DNA from: CALFVT01 sp964513675
GTDB taxonomy: Bacteria > Pseudomonadota > Alphaproteobacteria > Caulobacterales > Maricaulaceae
NCBI GenBank assembly: GCA_964513675.1
Contig: CAZEOD010000007.1
Coordinates: 1 to 64,000, forward strand
DNA: 64,000 nt
Direction of reading: 5' to 3'
Positions 42,762 through 52,418 of this stretch are shown piece after piece. Below the pieces are notes generated by a model, which saw nothing but the letters and a program-made list of their open reading frames with translations, did not search any database and was not told the DNA's origin. Numbering within the stretch: the first letter of the stretch is position 1; the number at the start of each line of letters is the position of its first letter. The translations under genes were made by a program, and so were the position numbers.

Positions 42762-44615
42762 CTAACTATTTAGGGCTTCCGCCTTGCGGCTCGCTTTTTT
42801 GCGCTCATGCTCCAGAAGGAAACGCTTGCGAATACGAATAGATTCAGGTGTCACTTCGACGAGTTCATCATCATTGATAAATTCAAGCGCATATTCCAGC
42901 GTCACGTCAATCGGCGGCACAAGTACATTGGCTTCATCTGTGCCCGATGCGCGCACATTCGTCAGTTGTTTCCCCTTAAGCGGGTTAACAACCAAATCAT
43001 TATCACGCGCGTTGATCCCAATAATCATACCTTCATAAACTTCCGTGGCATGACCGATAAACATGCGGCCGCGCTCTTGCAGGTTCCACAGCGCATAAGT
43101 CAGGGCCTTACCGCTATCTTTTGAAACAAGAACACCTTTTTGGCGGCGGCCAATGCCCGCTTTTGTACGCGGTGCATAGCGGTCAAAATTATGATACATA
43201 AGGCCACTGCCCGATGTCAGCGTAAGAAATTCCGAGCGAAAGCCAATCAAACCCCGCGTTGGAATATCATAATCAAGGCGCACGCGCCCTTTTCCATCGG
43301 GCACAATATCTTTGATATTACCCTTACGCTCACCGAGCTTTTCCATGATCTTGCCTTGATGATCTTCTTCAAGGTCAACGGTCATCGTCTCCCACGGCTC
43401 ACAAATCTCACCGTCAATTTCTTTATTAATCACCTGAGGGCGAGAAATCGCAAGCTCATAGCCCTCACGGCGCATGTTCTCAATCAAGATGGATAAATGA
43501 AGCTCACCCCGACCAGAGACGCGGAATTTATCCGCATCATCAAGCTGCTCAACGCGCAAGGCGACATTATGGATCAGTTCTTTATCAAGGCGGTCTTTAA
43601 TATTACGCGAGGTGACAAATTTCCCTTCGCGGCCCGCAAATGGACTGTCATTAACTTGGAAAGTCATCGAGATCGTTGGCTCATCCACGGTCAGCGGCGG
43701 AAGGCGTTCAACATTATCAGGATCGCAAATCATGTCGGAAATACCGAGCTTATCAATGCCGGTGAAACAGCAAATATCGCCCGCCGAAACACTATCCATC
43801 TCGACACGGTCAAGGCCCATGAACCCGTAAATTTGCAGCACTTTCGCCTTACGGTCTTTGCCCGCAGGATCGGCAACAATCACGGCTTGGTTCTTTTTCA
43901 TCGTACCGCGCACAACGCGGCCAATGCCGATCACGCCCGTATAGCTATTATAATCCAGCGCCGAGACTTGCAGCTGCAATGGGGCATCCGGATCAACATT
44001 TGGAACGGGGGCATATTTAACAATCGTTTCAAAAAGCGGCGTCATATCTTCACCGACGCTATCGACCTCTAGCGAGGCCCAGCCGTTCAGCCCCGACGCA
44101 TAAACAACCGGAAAATCAAGCTGCTCATCTGTTGCGTTCAGCCGCGCAAATAAATCAAAAGTCTGGTCAACCGCCCAATCAGGGCGCGCGCCATTACGGT
44201 CAACTTTATTGACAACAACAATAGGCTTAAGCCCCTGCGCGAGCGCCTTGCGGGTAACGAATGTCGTTTGCGGCATCGGCCCTTCAACAGCGTCAACCAA
44301 CAGCACAACCGAATCGACCATAGAGAGCACGCGCTCAACCTCGCCGCCGAAATCGGCATGGCCCGGTGTATCGACAATATTAATCCGCCAATCGGTTGCA
44401 TCCGGCGCCGTCCAGCGGATCGCCGTATTTTTCGCAAGGATCGTAATGCCGCGCTCTTTTTCAATATCGCCGCTATCCATCAGCCGCTCGGCTTGCTCGC
44501 CGCGTTCTTCAACTGTGCCTGATTGGCGCAAAAGCTGGTCAACCAGCGTTGTTTTTCCGTGGTCAACGTGAGCGACAATGGCAACATTGCGCAAGGTTTC
44601 GATATAGCTACTCAT
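42762..44615 (-). CDS. typA: TypA/BipA ribosome-binding GTPase
   Basis: A 617-residue translational GTPase. G1 AHVDHGKTT (15-23), switch region RGITILAKN, G3 DTPGHADFGGEV and G4 NKVDRN are intact, and the C-terminal domain bears SGRGELHLSILIENMRREG. TypA helps ribosome assembly at low temperature and stress responses. Length is normal. It is a single gene, convergent with the SRPBCC gene with only 14 bases between their ends. Confidence 0.97.
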   Translation of the reverse strand: MSSYIETLRNVAIVAHVDHGKTTLVDQLLRQSGTVEERGEQAERLMDSGDIEKERGITILAKNTAIRWTAPDATDWRINIVDTPGHADFGGEVERVLSMVDSVVLLVDAVEGPMPQTTFVTRKALAQGLKPIVVVNKVDRNGARPDWAVDQTFDLFARLNATDEQLDFPVVYASGLNGWASLEVDSVGEDMTPLFETIVKYAPVPNVDPDAPLQLQVSALDYNSYTGVIGIGRVVRGTMKKNQAVIVADPAGKDRKAKVLQIYGFMGLDRVEMDSVSAGDICCFTGIDKLGISDMICDPDNVERLPPLTVDEPTISMTFQVNDSPFAGREGKFVTSRNIKDRLDKELIHNVALRVEQLDDADKFRVSGRGELHLSILIENMRREGYELAISRPQVINKEIDGEICEPWETMTVDLEEDHQGKIMEKLGERKGNIKDIVPDGKGRVRLDYDIPTRGLIGFRSEFLTLTSGSGLMYHNFDRYAPRTKAGIGRRQKGVLVSKDSGKALTYALWNLQERGRMFIGHATEVYEGMIIGINARDNDLVVNPLKGKQLTNVRASGTDEANVLVPPIDVTLEYALEFINDDELVEVTPESIRIRKRFLLEHERKKASRKAEALNS

Positions 44616-44967
44616 AATGGTGTATCCGGCGTTTCAAGCGCAGTTTCAGCCCGCGCATCTAAGTCGCGCCCGCCTTAACGGTTTTCCCGCAAATGTCTAG
44701 GGGGTTGTGGCAGGGACGCTTAATCACAGCAATATATCAGCCGTGCCGGCCCTAAATGCCGCGCAGGGTTGGAAACCCATTGCACCTTCCCTGTAACTAA
44801 AGGCGTATAACGCATCAAAGCTTATGCAGCTTTCAAAGAGGCCGAGCGCGCTCCAGATAAATTCAATGCGCAGAGAACCTTACTAGGCTCAATCAGCTTA
44901 TCTTTTAACATAAACATTGAGCGCGCCCAAATATTGAACGCGCTTATGTTTGGGCACATTCATGCGC
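44616..44967. other. Intergenic region between typA and mutY
   Basis: A 352-base stretch without a supported gene. It should hold the typA promoter (minus strand). Hairpins noted: AAAGCTTATGCAGCTTT near 44817-44833, GGGTTGGAAACCC near 44766-44778, and a larger nested stem at the mutY end (separate entry). Otherwise nothing recognised. Confidence 0.5.
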
Positions 44968-44970
44968 TCA
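44918..44970 (-). terminator. Nested hairpin at the mutY stop codon
   Basis: TGAGCGC (44918-44924) pairs with GCGCTCA (44964-44970, which contains the mutY stop), and GCCCAAA (44925-44931) with TTTGGGC (44949-44955). No long T run follows, so it may be a transcript-stabilising structure or weak terminator. Confidence 0.5.
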
Positions 44971-46119
44971 CCCCAAAACAATGCGCCAGACTTTTTGCAT
45001 GACGCTAGGCAGAGCCGCATCTTTGAGTGAGCGCTCATTTACGTCCCGAAAGCGGTCTATATCATAAGGATAGTCCCCATCATAAGGATAGTTAGGGCCG
45101 CCGCTCTGCCTTAATTCAGCCAGCAAAGAGGCGGCGGCCAGATCAGCGGTGTAAATATCCAGCGTTAATTCGAAATGTGTGAAAATATGTGTCACCGTCT
45201 TTGAAGCGCGCGTCCAATCGGCAGGCAGTGGGGCGTAACGCAGTGCATCTTTTGGCTTTGCGCGTGTCCACTCACTCCCGGGGAAGTCGAGCATACCGCC
45301 GAGAAGCCCTTGATCTGGGCGTTGCCGCAAAAGAACCTGCCCCCCACCGCGCAGAACAAATACAGCGCCGTAACGTTTGGGCAGCGGCTTTTTCTTGATC
45401 TTTTTCGGATAATTTTCCTCGACGCCGTCTCTATGGGCCGTGCAGCTATCCTGCCAAACACAAATATGGCATTTGGGCGCGCGCGGCGTGCATATTGTCG
45501 CGCCAAGATCCATTAAAGCTTGGGAATAATCACCCGAGCGTAGCGGGTCAGCAATCTGCGCGGCCACAGCTTTAATATCTTTTTTGCCCTTAGGAAGCGG
45601 CGTTTCAATTCGCGCCATACGGCTCATTACGCGCTCGACATTTCCGTCAACCACGACCGTTGGCTCATTATAGCAAATGCCCGCAATCGCAGCGGCCGTA
45701 TAGGGCCCAATACCGGGAAGGGTTAACAACTCGGCCTCGCTTTGCGGAAACTGGCCGTTATAATCATCACGGACAAGCTGCGCACATTTATAGAGATTGC
45801 GCGCCCGCGCGTAATATCCAAGCCCCGCCCACATCGCCATAACCTGCTCACGCTCGGCATTGGCAAGATCGCTGACGCGCGGGAAGGCCCGCAAGAATTT
45901 CTCCCAATAGGGCGCCGCATGGGGAACCGTGGTTTGCTGGAGCATGATCTCTGACAGCCAGACCGCATAAGGCTCGGGCCTAATCCCCCGCGCATAGTCT
46001 TCGGGGCGCACGCGCCATGGCAAGCTCCGCCCCATATGGTCATACCAGTCCAAAAGCTGCCCACGGAGCGCTAAAACCTGCGCATCTGACCAAATTTTAA
46101 CAGAGATATCCCGCTCCAT
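44968..46119 (-). CDS. mutY: MutY, A/G-specific adenine glycosylase
   Basis: A 383-residue base-excision enzyme that removes adenine opposite 8-oxoguanine. The catalytic Glu is in LSEIMLQQTTVP, the helix-hairpin-helix is LPGIGPYTAAAIAG with VVDGNVERV carrying the catalytic Asp, and the 4Fe-4S cysteines are C-x6-C-x2-C-x5-C (CTPRAPKCHICVWQDSC). A NUDIX-like C-terminal domain for 8-oxoG recognition runs from about 250 to the end. A small doubled YPYD unit lies near residue 345. It is divergent from dciA, as in many alphaproteobacteria. Confidence 0.96.
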   Translation of the reverse strand: MERDISVKIWSDAQVLALRGQLLDWYDHMGRSLPWRVRPEDYARGIRPEPYAVWLSEIMLQQTTVPHAAPYWEKFLRAFPRVSDLANAEREQVMAMWAGLGYYARARNLYKCAQLVRDDYNGQFPQSEAELLTLPGIGPYTAAAIAGICYNEPTVVVDGNVERVMSRMARIETPLPKGKKDIKAVAAQIADPLRSGDYSQALMDLGATICTPRAPKCHICVWQDSCTAHRDGVEENYPKKIKKKPLPKRYGAVFVLRGGGQVLLRQRPDQGLLGGMLDFPGSEWTRAKPKDALRYAPLPADWTRASKTVTHIFTHFELTLDIYTADLAAASLLAELRQSGGPNYPYDGDYPYDIDRFRDVNERSLKDAALPSVMQKVWRIVLG

Positions 46120-46157
46120 GCTTTACCCTGCGGCGGGAATACGGCAAGAGAGCGGTT

Positions 46158-46790
46158 ATGGATAGGCCTGACCCTGATAATAATGCGCCCCAAACGCACA
46201 AGACGCCCCAAAAAGGCGAAACGCTGCTCTTGGCAAAGAGTTTGGATAGAAACCAACGCGACCGCAAACGCCATGCCAATTCGCGGATGACAGATTGGCT
46301 GGAAACGCAGCGCGGAAAACCGCAATATCGTCCCCCGCCCCGCGCCTCGCGTGCGGTAAATAAACTGATTAAACCTCTGGCGAAAAAAGCCGGCGGCAGC
46401 ACAGCTAATCTACGTCCGCATTGGCCGCAAATCATGGGGAGCAAGCTCGCCCGCGTCAGCAAAGCCTCTCGCTACGCTAGCGGGCTGCGCGGCCGCACCC
46501 TTGTCATTGAAGCGCCCAGCGCCGCCTCAACATTAATCATGTCGAATAAAACCCGTATTTTAGAGCGGATTGAAAAGGCGATTGGCCCGCATGATATTGT
46601 GCATATTAAAGTCATTCATCGCCGCAACCGTGAAAATGCCCCCATCGGCGCGCCTAAATCCTATGCGCCGCCGCGCGGATTGACACCGAGTGAACAGGCC
46701 GAGATCGAGCAGAGCCTATCAAAGCTGAAAAACAAAGCGCTCCGTCCCGCACTCGAAAAACTTGGAAAAAAACTATACACACGCCGTTAA
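46158..46790 (+). CDS. dciA: DciA-like replicative helicase loader (DUF721)
   Basis: A 210-residue basic protein. The DUF721 domain covers about 65-155 and contains HWPQIMGSKLARVSKA, TLVIEAPSAASTLIMSNK and a VVHIKV-like strand, as in DciA, the ancestral loader of DnaB. A charged low-complexity N-terminus and a helical tail (EQAEIEQSLSKLKNKALR) flank it. Synteny mutY-dciA-dsbA-smc agrees with many alphaproteobacteria. Its end overlaps the open reading frame of the next gene but not the chosen start of that gene. Confidence 0.85.
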   Translation: MDRPDPDNNAPQTHKTPQKGETLLLAKSLDRNQRDRKRHANSRMTDWLETQRGKPQYRPPPRASRAVNKLIKPLAKKAGGSTANLRPHWPQIMGSKLARVSKASRYASGLRGRTLVIEAPSAASTLIMSNKTRILERIEKAIGPHDIVHIKVIHRRNRENAPIGAPKSYAPPRGLTPSEQAEIEQSLSKLKNKALRPALEKLGKKLYTRR

Positions 46791-46851
46791 GGTCACAGGC
46801 TATATCATTTATATGCCTAAAATATACATCATGACGATAAGGATTACATAT

Positions 46852-47508
46852 ATGCGCCGCTTATTTCTTTCTTTGCTCGCCGCGAGCGCGTTTACATTAA
46901 CCCCTGCCCTTGCCCAGCAAGCGCCAGATTCGATTGCAGCAATCCCGCAAGATGACGGCTATGCCTTTCTTGAAGCGCCAAATGACCATATTATTGGCTC
47001 TGATACGGCCCCTAATACGCTCATTATATATGCATCGGTCACATGTCCGCATTGCTCAAGCTGGTTCACGGGTGAATGGGATCTTTTAAAAAGCGAGCTT
47101 ATCGACACAGGCGATCTACGGGTTGTGTTCCGCGAATTTGTTACAGCGCCGTCGCAAGTTGCGGTCACAGGATTTACGCTCGCAAATTGCACGAAGAATG
47201 ATAATTACATTGATGTGATTTACCACGAAATGGCCGAGCAAGCCAACATTATGAGCGGCCTACAAGCGGGCAAAGGCATTGAGGTTTACGCCTCAACCCT
47301 AGAGGTCGCAGGCCTGACACCCGAAGACTTAGAAGCTTGTTTTGCCGACCAGAGCCATTTCCAGCGGCTTGAAACCTCTATGGCCCGCGCGGCAAATGGT
47401 AATCTGCAAGGCGTGCCGAGCTTTATCCTCAACGGCGAGCTTTATAAAGGCAATGTCACCGCGCAAGATTTGTCTGAGCGGTTCGCCGCCGGAGTTTCGA
47501 CGCCCTAA
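46852..47508 (+). CDS. DsbA-like periplasmic thiol oxidoreductase (CPHC)
   Basis: A 218-residue DsbA/thioredoxin-fold protein with signal peptide about 1-21 (cut after ALA), active site C65-P-H-C68 and the cis-proline loop GVPSFILNG. It should form or shuffle disulphides in the periplasm. ATG 46852 has AAGGA nine bases before it and starts a clean signal peptide; an upstream open frame from 46762 overlaps dciA and is not needed. A hairpin (AAACCGCC/GGCGGTTT, 47535-47555) follows. Confidence 0.9.
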   Translation: MRRLFLSLLAASAFTLTPALAQQAPDSIAAIPQDDGYAFLEAPNDHIIGSDTAPNTLIIYASVTCPHCSSWFTGEWDLLKSELIDTGDLRVVFREFVTAPSQVAVTGFTLANCTKNDNYIDVIYHEMAEQANIMSGLQAGKGIEVYASTLEVAGLTPEDLEACFADQSHFQRLETSMARAANGNLQGVPSFILNGELYKGNVTAQDLSERFAAGVSTP

Positions 47509-47534
47509 GTTAAAATTTAAAAAAACGTTCCAGC

Positions 47535-47555
47535 AAACCGCCGTGAAGGCGGTTT
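47535..47555 (+). terminator. Hairpin after the first dsbA-like gene
   Basis: AAACCGCC (47535-47542) and GGCGGTTT (47548-47555) around GTGAA; only three T residues follow, so termination is likely but not strong. Confidence 0.55.
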
Positions 47556-47600
47556 ATCCACATAAGAGCGGGCAAAAGCCGTTAATGTCTTAACAAACTC

Positions 47601-47630
47601 TTGACAGTAAACTTGCCTTTTACCGCTAAA
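47601..47630 (+). promoter_or_regulatory. Probable sigma-70 promoter for the second dsbA-like gene and smc
   Basis: A perfect TTGACA at 47601-47606 with GCTAAA at 47625-47630 (18-base spacing), 16 bases before the ATG at 47646. It fits the place after the preceding hairpin. Confidence 0.5.
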
Positions 47631-47645
47631 TTGCGAGACTAACCT

Positions 47646-48404
47646 ATGTTTATAAAACTCCATACTGATTCGAAGCGGCGCTTTATTTTAACGGCCGCAG
47701 CTAGTTTTTTAGCCCTCACCGCCTGCGGAAATGACGGCAGCACAGCCGCAAGTTCTGGCGGTTCATCCGCCTATGAAGTCGCCGGCGATCATGCGATTGG
47801 CAATCCCGACGCGAGCGTCACCGTTGTTGAATATGCCTCTGTTGTTTGCGGGGCTTGCGCCAATTTCCATCAAACCGTTTATCCCGATTTCAAAAAGAAA
47901 TATATTGATAGCGGGCTTGTGCGCTTTGTCTTTCGGGAATATCCAACTTCGCCGGAAAACCTGGCTCAAGCGGGTTTCCTGATTGCAAATTGCGCGCCGG
48001 AAGGTCGCTTCTTTGATAGCATCTCCCTACAATTCAAACGCCAACGGCAAATCTTCAAAGCCGCGGGCGACGGAACTGTTCGCCAAGAATATGTTGCAAT
48101 TGCAAAATCCTCCGGCTTATCCGAAGCGGAATTTGACGCTTGCTTGCAAAACCAAGAAGAAATCGACCGCTATAAAGCCGTTGTGCAAGGCGGGATTGAT
48201 GCGGGCGTCAGCGGCACGCCGAGCTTTTTCATTAATGGTGAGCTTGTAAAACGTACAGCCAGCGGCAAACAGCTCTTTACAATGGAAACATGGGACGAAC
48301 ATCTTGCGCCGCTTTTGGGCGATGACGCGCCCGCGCCAGACGTAAAGGCCGAGACAGGATCGACAGAATCCGGCGCTGATACCGCTGAAGGCGGCACGCA
48401 GTAA
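47646..48404 (+). CDS. DsbA-like lipoprotein thiol oxidoreductase (CGAC)
   Basis: A 252-residue lipoprotein (lipobox LTAC, Cys27) with a DsbA/thioredoxin-4 domain: active site C68-G-A-C71 in VVCGACANFHQ and cis-proline loop GTPSFFINGEL. The CGAC motif and lipid anchor set it apart from the CPHC protein upstream, so the two may act on different substrates or at different redox steps. An acidic Ala/Glu/Thr tail follows the domain. Its stop codon overlaps the smc start by one base (TAATG), so they are coupled. Confidence 0.88.
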   Translation: MFIKLHTDSKRRFILTAAASFLALTACGNDGSTAASSGGSSAYEVAGDHAIGNPDASVTVVEYASVVCGACANFHQTVYPDFKKKYIDSGLVRFVFREYPTSPENLAQAGFLIANCAPEGRFFDSISLQFKRQRQIFKAAGDGTVRQEYVAIAKSSGLSEAEFDACLQNQEEIDRYKAVVQGGIDAGVSGTPSFFINGELVKRTASGKQLFTMETWDEHLAPLLGDDAPAPDVKAETGSTESGADTAEGGTQ

Positions 48405-51400
48405 TGGGAACGCTCGCGTTCAATCAAATAAGGCTGGCCGGCTTTAAGTCCTTTGTGGACGCGACCGACTTTGTGATTGAACCGGGCTTAACCGGAATTG
48501 TCGGGCCGAATGGCTGCGGCAAATCCAATCTCTTAGAGGCTATCCGCTGGGTGATGGGGGCTAATTCGGCCAAAGCCATGCGCGGCGCAGCAATGGATGA
48601 TGTCATCTTCAATGGCACTAAACAGCGCCCCGGCCGCAATCAAGCGCAAGTGCTTTTAACGATTGATAATAAAGCCCGCATGGCCCCGCCCATGTTTAAT
48701 GACGACGACATCCTCGAAGTCGCGCGCATTATTACCAAGGGCAAAGGCAGCACCTACAAGGTCAATGGCAAAACCGTTCGCGCCAAAGATGTACAGCTCT
48801 TATTTGCTGATGCCAGTACGGGGGCCAATTCCCCCGCGCTTGTTCGCCAAGGCCAGATCAATGAGTTGATTTCGGCCAAGCCGTCATCACGCCGCCGTAT
48901 CCTTGAAGAAGCAGCCGGTATTTCCGGCCTTCATACGCGCCGCCACGAAGCCGAGCTTCGCCTGCGCGCGGCAGAGACTAATCTCTCTCGTCTTGATGAT
49001 GTCATCGCACAGATCGAAAGTCAGATTTTATCCCTTCGCCGTCAAGCGCGTCAGGCCACACGCTATCGTCGCCTCGCCGGTGAAATTCACGAATATCGGT
49101 CTTTATTATGGCTTAAGCGCTGGCAGGACTCGCTCGATGCATTGAAATCTGCCCAAGATGCCAAATCACATTGCGAAACACAGGTGCAAGAGCTGTCAAA
49201 AGCCGCCTCTGAATCTATACGCCTCGCGGCGGAGCTGTCAGAAAAGCTAGACCCGCGCCGAGAAGAGCAATTAATTGCCGCCGCTGTTCTCGCCCGCCTG
49301 AATGCCGCCAAAGACGCGCTAGAATCCGAAGAAAGCAGCGCTAAATCCAATATTGAAAAACTGACCTTTCAACTTGAGCAAATTGCCGGCGACATTGACC
49401 GCGAAAGCGGCATTACCGAAGATGCAGCCCGCGCCGAGGCCCGACTTTCAGAGGAATTTGACGCTTTATCATCAGCAGGTGATAATGATGCCGCCGTGGA
49501 CGCCGCCGAGCAGCAAGCCCGCCAAGCGGCGCAAACTCGCACGGAATTAGAGCAGCGCTATAGCGACATCACGCGCAAAATTGCTGACCGTTCGGCCCGC
49601 AAAGACGCCGCGCAGCGCGATGTTGAACGCGGCGGGCAAAGGCTCCAGCGGACACTGCGTGAGCGCGCTGAGGTGAAAGACAAATTGGCCGCGCTTGAAA
49701 ATAATAGCGCGGCGCAAAGCTCCGGTAATTTGTTTATTTCGGCTGCCGCAGAGGCGCTAACAGCGCTGGACACCGCGCGCCAAAATGAGCAAAAACTAGC
49801 ACAAGACCGTAGTCATGCCGAAAAACAAGACCAAACGGCCCGTGATAAATTAGCCGAAGAGCGCCAAGGCCTCGGGCGTTTAACCGCCGAACGCGATGCG
49901 CTTCATAATATTTTGCAAACTGCAGGCCAAGGCGATTGGAAAGCCGTTCTCGGCGAAATGAAAGTTAAAGCCGGTTATGAAACCGCCCTTGCCGCCGCGC
50001 TGGGTGATGATCTGGACGGCAGCCTTGAAGAGGGCGCGCCGCTTCGCTGGGCGGGAGCCGATACCCCGCGCCAAGACTTACCCAAAGATGTGACGCCGCT
50101 TTCTGATTTAGTGAAAGCGCCCGCAGCGCTGACGGCGCGTCTTTCGCAAATTGGCGTGATTGATAACGGCTCGCCCGATCTTTACCGCAACCAGCTTAAA
50201 GCCGGACAGCGGCTTGTCACAAAACAGGGGCATGTTCTGCGCTGGGATGGCTTTGAGGTTCGCCCTGAAGCTGAAACCGCCGCCGCAAAACGATTGCAGC
50301 AGCAAAACCGCCTCACCGCGCTGGATCACGATATTCAGCAGCACCAATCCCGCGTCGAAGCCGCTCAGTCCGCCTTTGATTCAGCCCGAGACGCGCGGCA
50401 GAATGCTGTCAATATAGCTCAAGAGGCCCGGCGGGCCTTGCCTGACCTTGAAAAACGCGAAAGAGCTGCGCAGGCGGCTGTTGGACAATATGAAGCCGAT
50501 ATTGCCCGCGAAGCTGCGCAAAAATCGGCCCTTGAAGACCGCTTAACGCGGCTGGATATGGAACATAATGATGTGCAAGGGCAATATGACCGCGCCCAGA
50601 CTCTCTTGGCTGAATTTGAATCTGGCGAAGATTTATCCGCCGAAAGCGAGGCTCTTCGCGCCGAACTGTTAAAGGCACGGGAAATTGCCGATGATGCCTC
50701 TGCGGCTTACCGCAGTCTTAAGCGCGAGCTTGAAGCGCGCGCCGCCCGCCGCGCCGCCATTGAAACTGAACGGGGAAATTGGAAAAAACGCGGCCAGACG
50801 GCGAGTGAGCGTATAGCTAATCTTGAAAACCGCCGCGGCCAAACGGAAACGGCTTTGACCGATGCGCGCCGGGCGCCCGATCAATTTGAAGACCGCCGCC
50901 AAGCCCTTATGCAAGAGCTATCCGACGCCGAAACCCGCCGCAAGACGGCTGCCGACGGCCTTGCCGAAGCCGAGACAACGGCGCGCGATGCTGATATTGC
51001 CGCCCGCGCCGCAGAAACCGCTCATGCACAGGCCCGTGAAGCCCGCGCCGCCGCGGCCGCTCGGCTTGAAGCGGCGCAAAACCGCATGAGCGAGAATGAA
51101 GCACGGATTTCTGAAACGCTGGAATCTACGCCTGATGAGCTCAGTTCTCATCTTGGCGAGTTGTCACCCGAGTCTAAATTATCCGAAAATGATATTGAGC
51201 GTAAATTAGAGCGGCTTAACCGTGAGCGCGAAAGCTTGGGCGGCGTTAATTTGCGCGCGGATGAAGAAGTCATTGAACAAGAAGAGCGCCTCACCGCTAT
51301 GAATGATGAGCGGCAAGACCTGATTGCTGCGATTGCGCGGCTGCGCGAAGGCATTGATGAGCTGAATAGCGAAGGACGCCAACGTCTTCTGGCCGCCTTT

Positions 51401-51862
51401 GATGAGGTTAATGGTCACTTTGGCCGCCTCTTCACAACGCTTTTTGGCGGCGGCGAAGCCTCACTGGCTTTAACCGAATCCGATGACCCGCTTGAAGCCG
51501 GCCTTGAGGTCATGGTCAGCCCGCCGGGGAAAAAGCTAGGGTCTATGAGTCTGATGTCAGGAGGGGAGCAAGCCTTAACGGCCACCGCGCTCATCTTTGC
51601 CGTATTCTTATCTAATCCTGCGCCGATTTGCGTGCTTGATGAGGTGGATGCACCGCTCGATGATGCCAATGTCTCGCGCTATTGTAATCTTCTGGATGAA
51701 ATGACGAAACAAACTCAGACAAAATTCATCGCCATCACCCATAATCCCGTAACAATGAGCCGTATGGACCGCATTTTCGGTGTCACAATGGCCGAACAGG
51801 GCGTCTCGCAACTCCTCTCTATGCAGTTAACCGATGCAGAGCGCCTCGTCGCCGCTGAGTAA
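48404..51862 (+). CDS. smc: SMC, chromosome segregation ATPase
   Basis: A 1152-residue condensin subunit. The N-terminal head has Walker A GPNGCGKS (34-41); two long coiled coils rich in Ala, Arg and Glu flank a hinge at about 505-625; the C-terminal head has signature LMSGGEQAL (about 1050-1058), Walker B CVLDEVDAPLDD (about 1076) and the H-loop ITHNP. With ScpA and ScpB it organises the chromosome from the ParB region. Start ATG overlaps the dsbA-like stop. scpAB are not in the window. Confidence 0.97.
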   Translation: MGTLAFNQIRLAGFKSFVDATDFVIEPGLTGIVGPNGCGKSNLLEAIRWVMGANSAKAMRGAAMDDVIFNGTKQRPGRNQAQVLLTIDNKARMAPPMFNDDDILEVARIITKGKGSTYKVNGKTVRAKDVQLLFADASTGANSPALVRQGQINELISAKPSSRRRILEEAAGISGLHTRRHEAELRLRAAETNLSRLDDVIAQIESQILSLRRQARQATRYRRLAGEIHEYRSLLWLKRWQDSLDALKSAQDAKSHCETQVQELSKAASESIRLAAELSEKLDPRREEQLIAAAVLARLNAAKDALESEESSAKSNIEKLTFQLEQIAGDIDRESGITEDAARAEARLSEEFDALSSAGDNDAAVDAAEQQARQAAQTRTELEQRYSDITRKIADRSARKDAAQRDVERGGQRLQRTLRERAEVKDKLAALENNSAAQSSGNLFISAAAEALTALDTARQNEQKLAQDRSHAEKQDQTARDKLAEERQGLGRLTAERDALHNILQTAGQGDWKAVLGEMKVKAGYETALAAALGDDLDGSLEEGAPLRWAGADTPRQDLPKDVTPLSDLVKAPAALTARLSQIGVIDNGSPDLYRNQLKAGQRLVTKQGHVLRWDGFEVRPEAETAAAKRLQQQNRLTALDHDIQQHQSRVEAAQSAFDSARDARQNAVNIAQEARRALPDLEKRERAAQAAVGQYEADIAREAAQKSALEDRLTRLDMEHNDVQGQYDRAQTLLAEFESGEDLSAESEALRAELLKAREIADDASAAYRSLKRELEARAARRAAIETERGNWKKRGQTASERIANLENRRGQTETALTDARRAPDQFEDRRQALMQELSDAETRRKTAADGLAEAETTARDADIAARAAETAHAQAREARAAAAARLEAAQNRMSENEARISETLESTPDELSSHLGELSPESKLSENDIERKLERLNRERESLGGVNLRADEEVIEQEERLTAMNDERQDLIAAIARLREGIDELNSEGRQRLLAAFDEVNGHFGRLFTTLFGGGEASLALTESDDPLEAGLEVMVSPPGKKLGSMSLMSGGEQALTATALIFAVFLSNPAPICVLDEVDAPLDDANVSRYCNLLDEMTKQTQTKFIAITHNPVTMSRMDRIFGVTMAEQGVSQLLSMQLTDAERLVAAE

Positions 51863-51925
51863 AAGACTCAGATGGGAATGATAGGGTAAAATATAACCCT
51901 TCAATCTCATCCCTTTAACAGCCTC

Positions 51926-51968
51926 ATTGATTTTTAAAAACTAAATGAAATTATTATTTAAAATCAAT
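51926..51968. repeat. AT-rich inverted repeat between smc and atpI
   Basis: ATTGATTTTTAAA at 51926-51938 and TTTAAAATCAAT at 51957-51968 are near-perfect inverted copies with one extra T. They lie upstream of the atp operon and may be an operator or part of the smc 3' end. Confidence 0.45.
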
Positions 51969-52064
51969 GGCTTAGAGACAGCAGGATTCAGTTGACTTCA
52001 TATAGCCCCGCGAGTAAGTTGCGCGCGCTTTTCAGGGTTACCTTTAAGGCAATGAGTGAAACTT

Positions 52065-52415
52065 ATGCCGGACAGTGAAAAACATATGCAAAATCTTTCA
52101 GATAGTGAAAGATTAGATGAATTAGCCAAGAAACTTGATGCCAAACGGCAGACGCCAGAGGCTCAATCGCATCATGCATCTAATTCACGCATGGCAGAGG
52201 GTTTTAAATACGCAAGCGAATTCAGCGCGGCGGTTTTGGTTGGTGCGGCACTTGGATATGCCGTCGATAAAGGCCTTAATTCGTCCCCATGGGGTTTGCT
52301 TATAGGTTTGATTTTAGGCCTCGGCGGCGGTGTTTTAAACATTATCCGCGCCGCACAAGAGACCTTAGCGACGGAAGATCTTGGACAAGACCTTCCTGAA
52401 ACGAATGAGGAATAG
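52065..52415 (+). CDS. atpI: AtpI-like ATP synthase protein I
   Basis: About 116 residues: a charged N-terminal helix (SDSERLDELAKKLDAKR) and two hydrophobic helices (about 45-62 and 68-90, with GLLIGLILGLGGGVLN). AtpI helps assemble the c-ring and may carry Mg2+. A GTG at 52056 in the same frame with AAGG before it is an alternative start. Four bases separate its end from atpB, so it leads the atpI-B-E-F'-F operon. Confidence 0.85.
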   Translation: MPDSEKHMQNLSDSERLDELAKKLDAKRQTPEAQSHHASNSRMAEGFKYASEFSAAVLVGAALGYAVDKGLNSSPWGLLIGLILGLGGGVLNIIRAAQETLATEDLGQDLPETNEE

Positions 52416-52418
52416 GGC

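Noticed and set aside
43497..44072. A long plus-strand frame of 191 codons opposite typA
   Set aside because: It lies wholly inside typA, has no ribosome site or family motif, and its composition is that of the antisense of a conserved gene.
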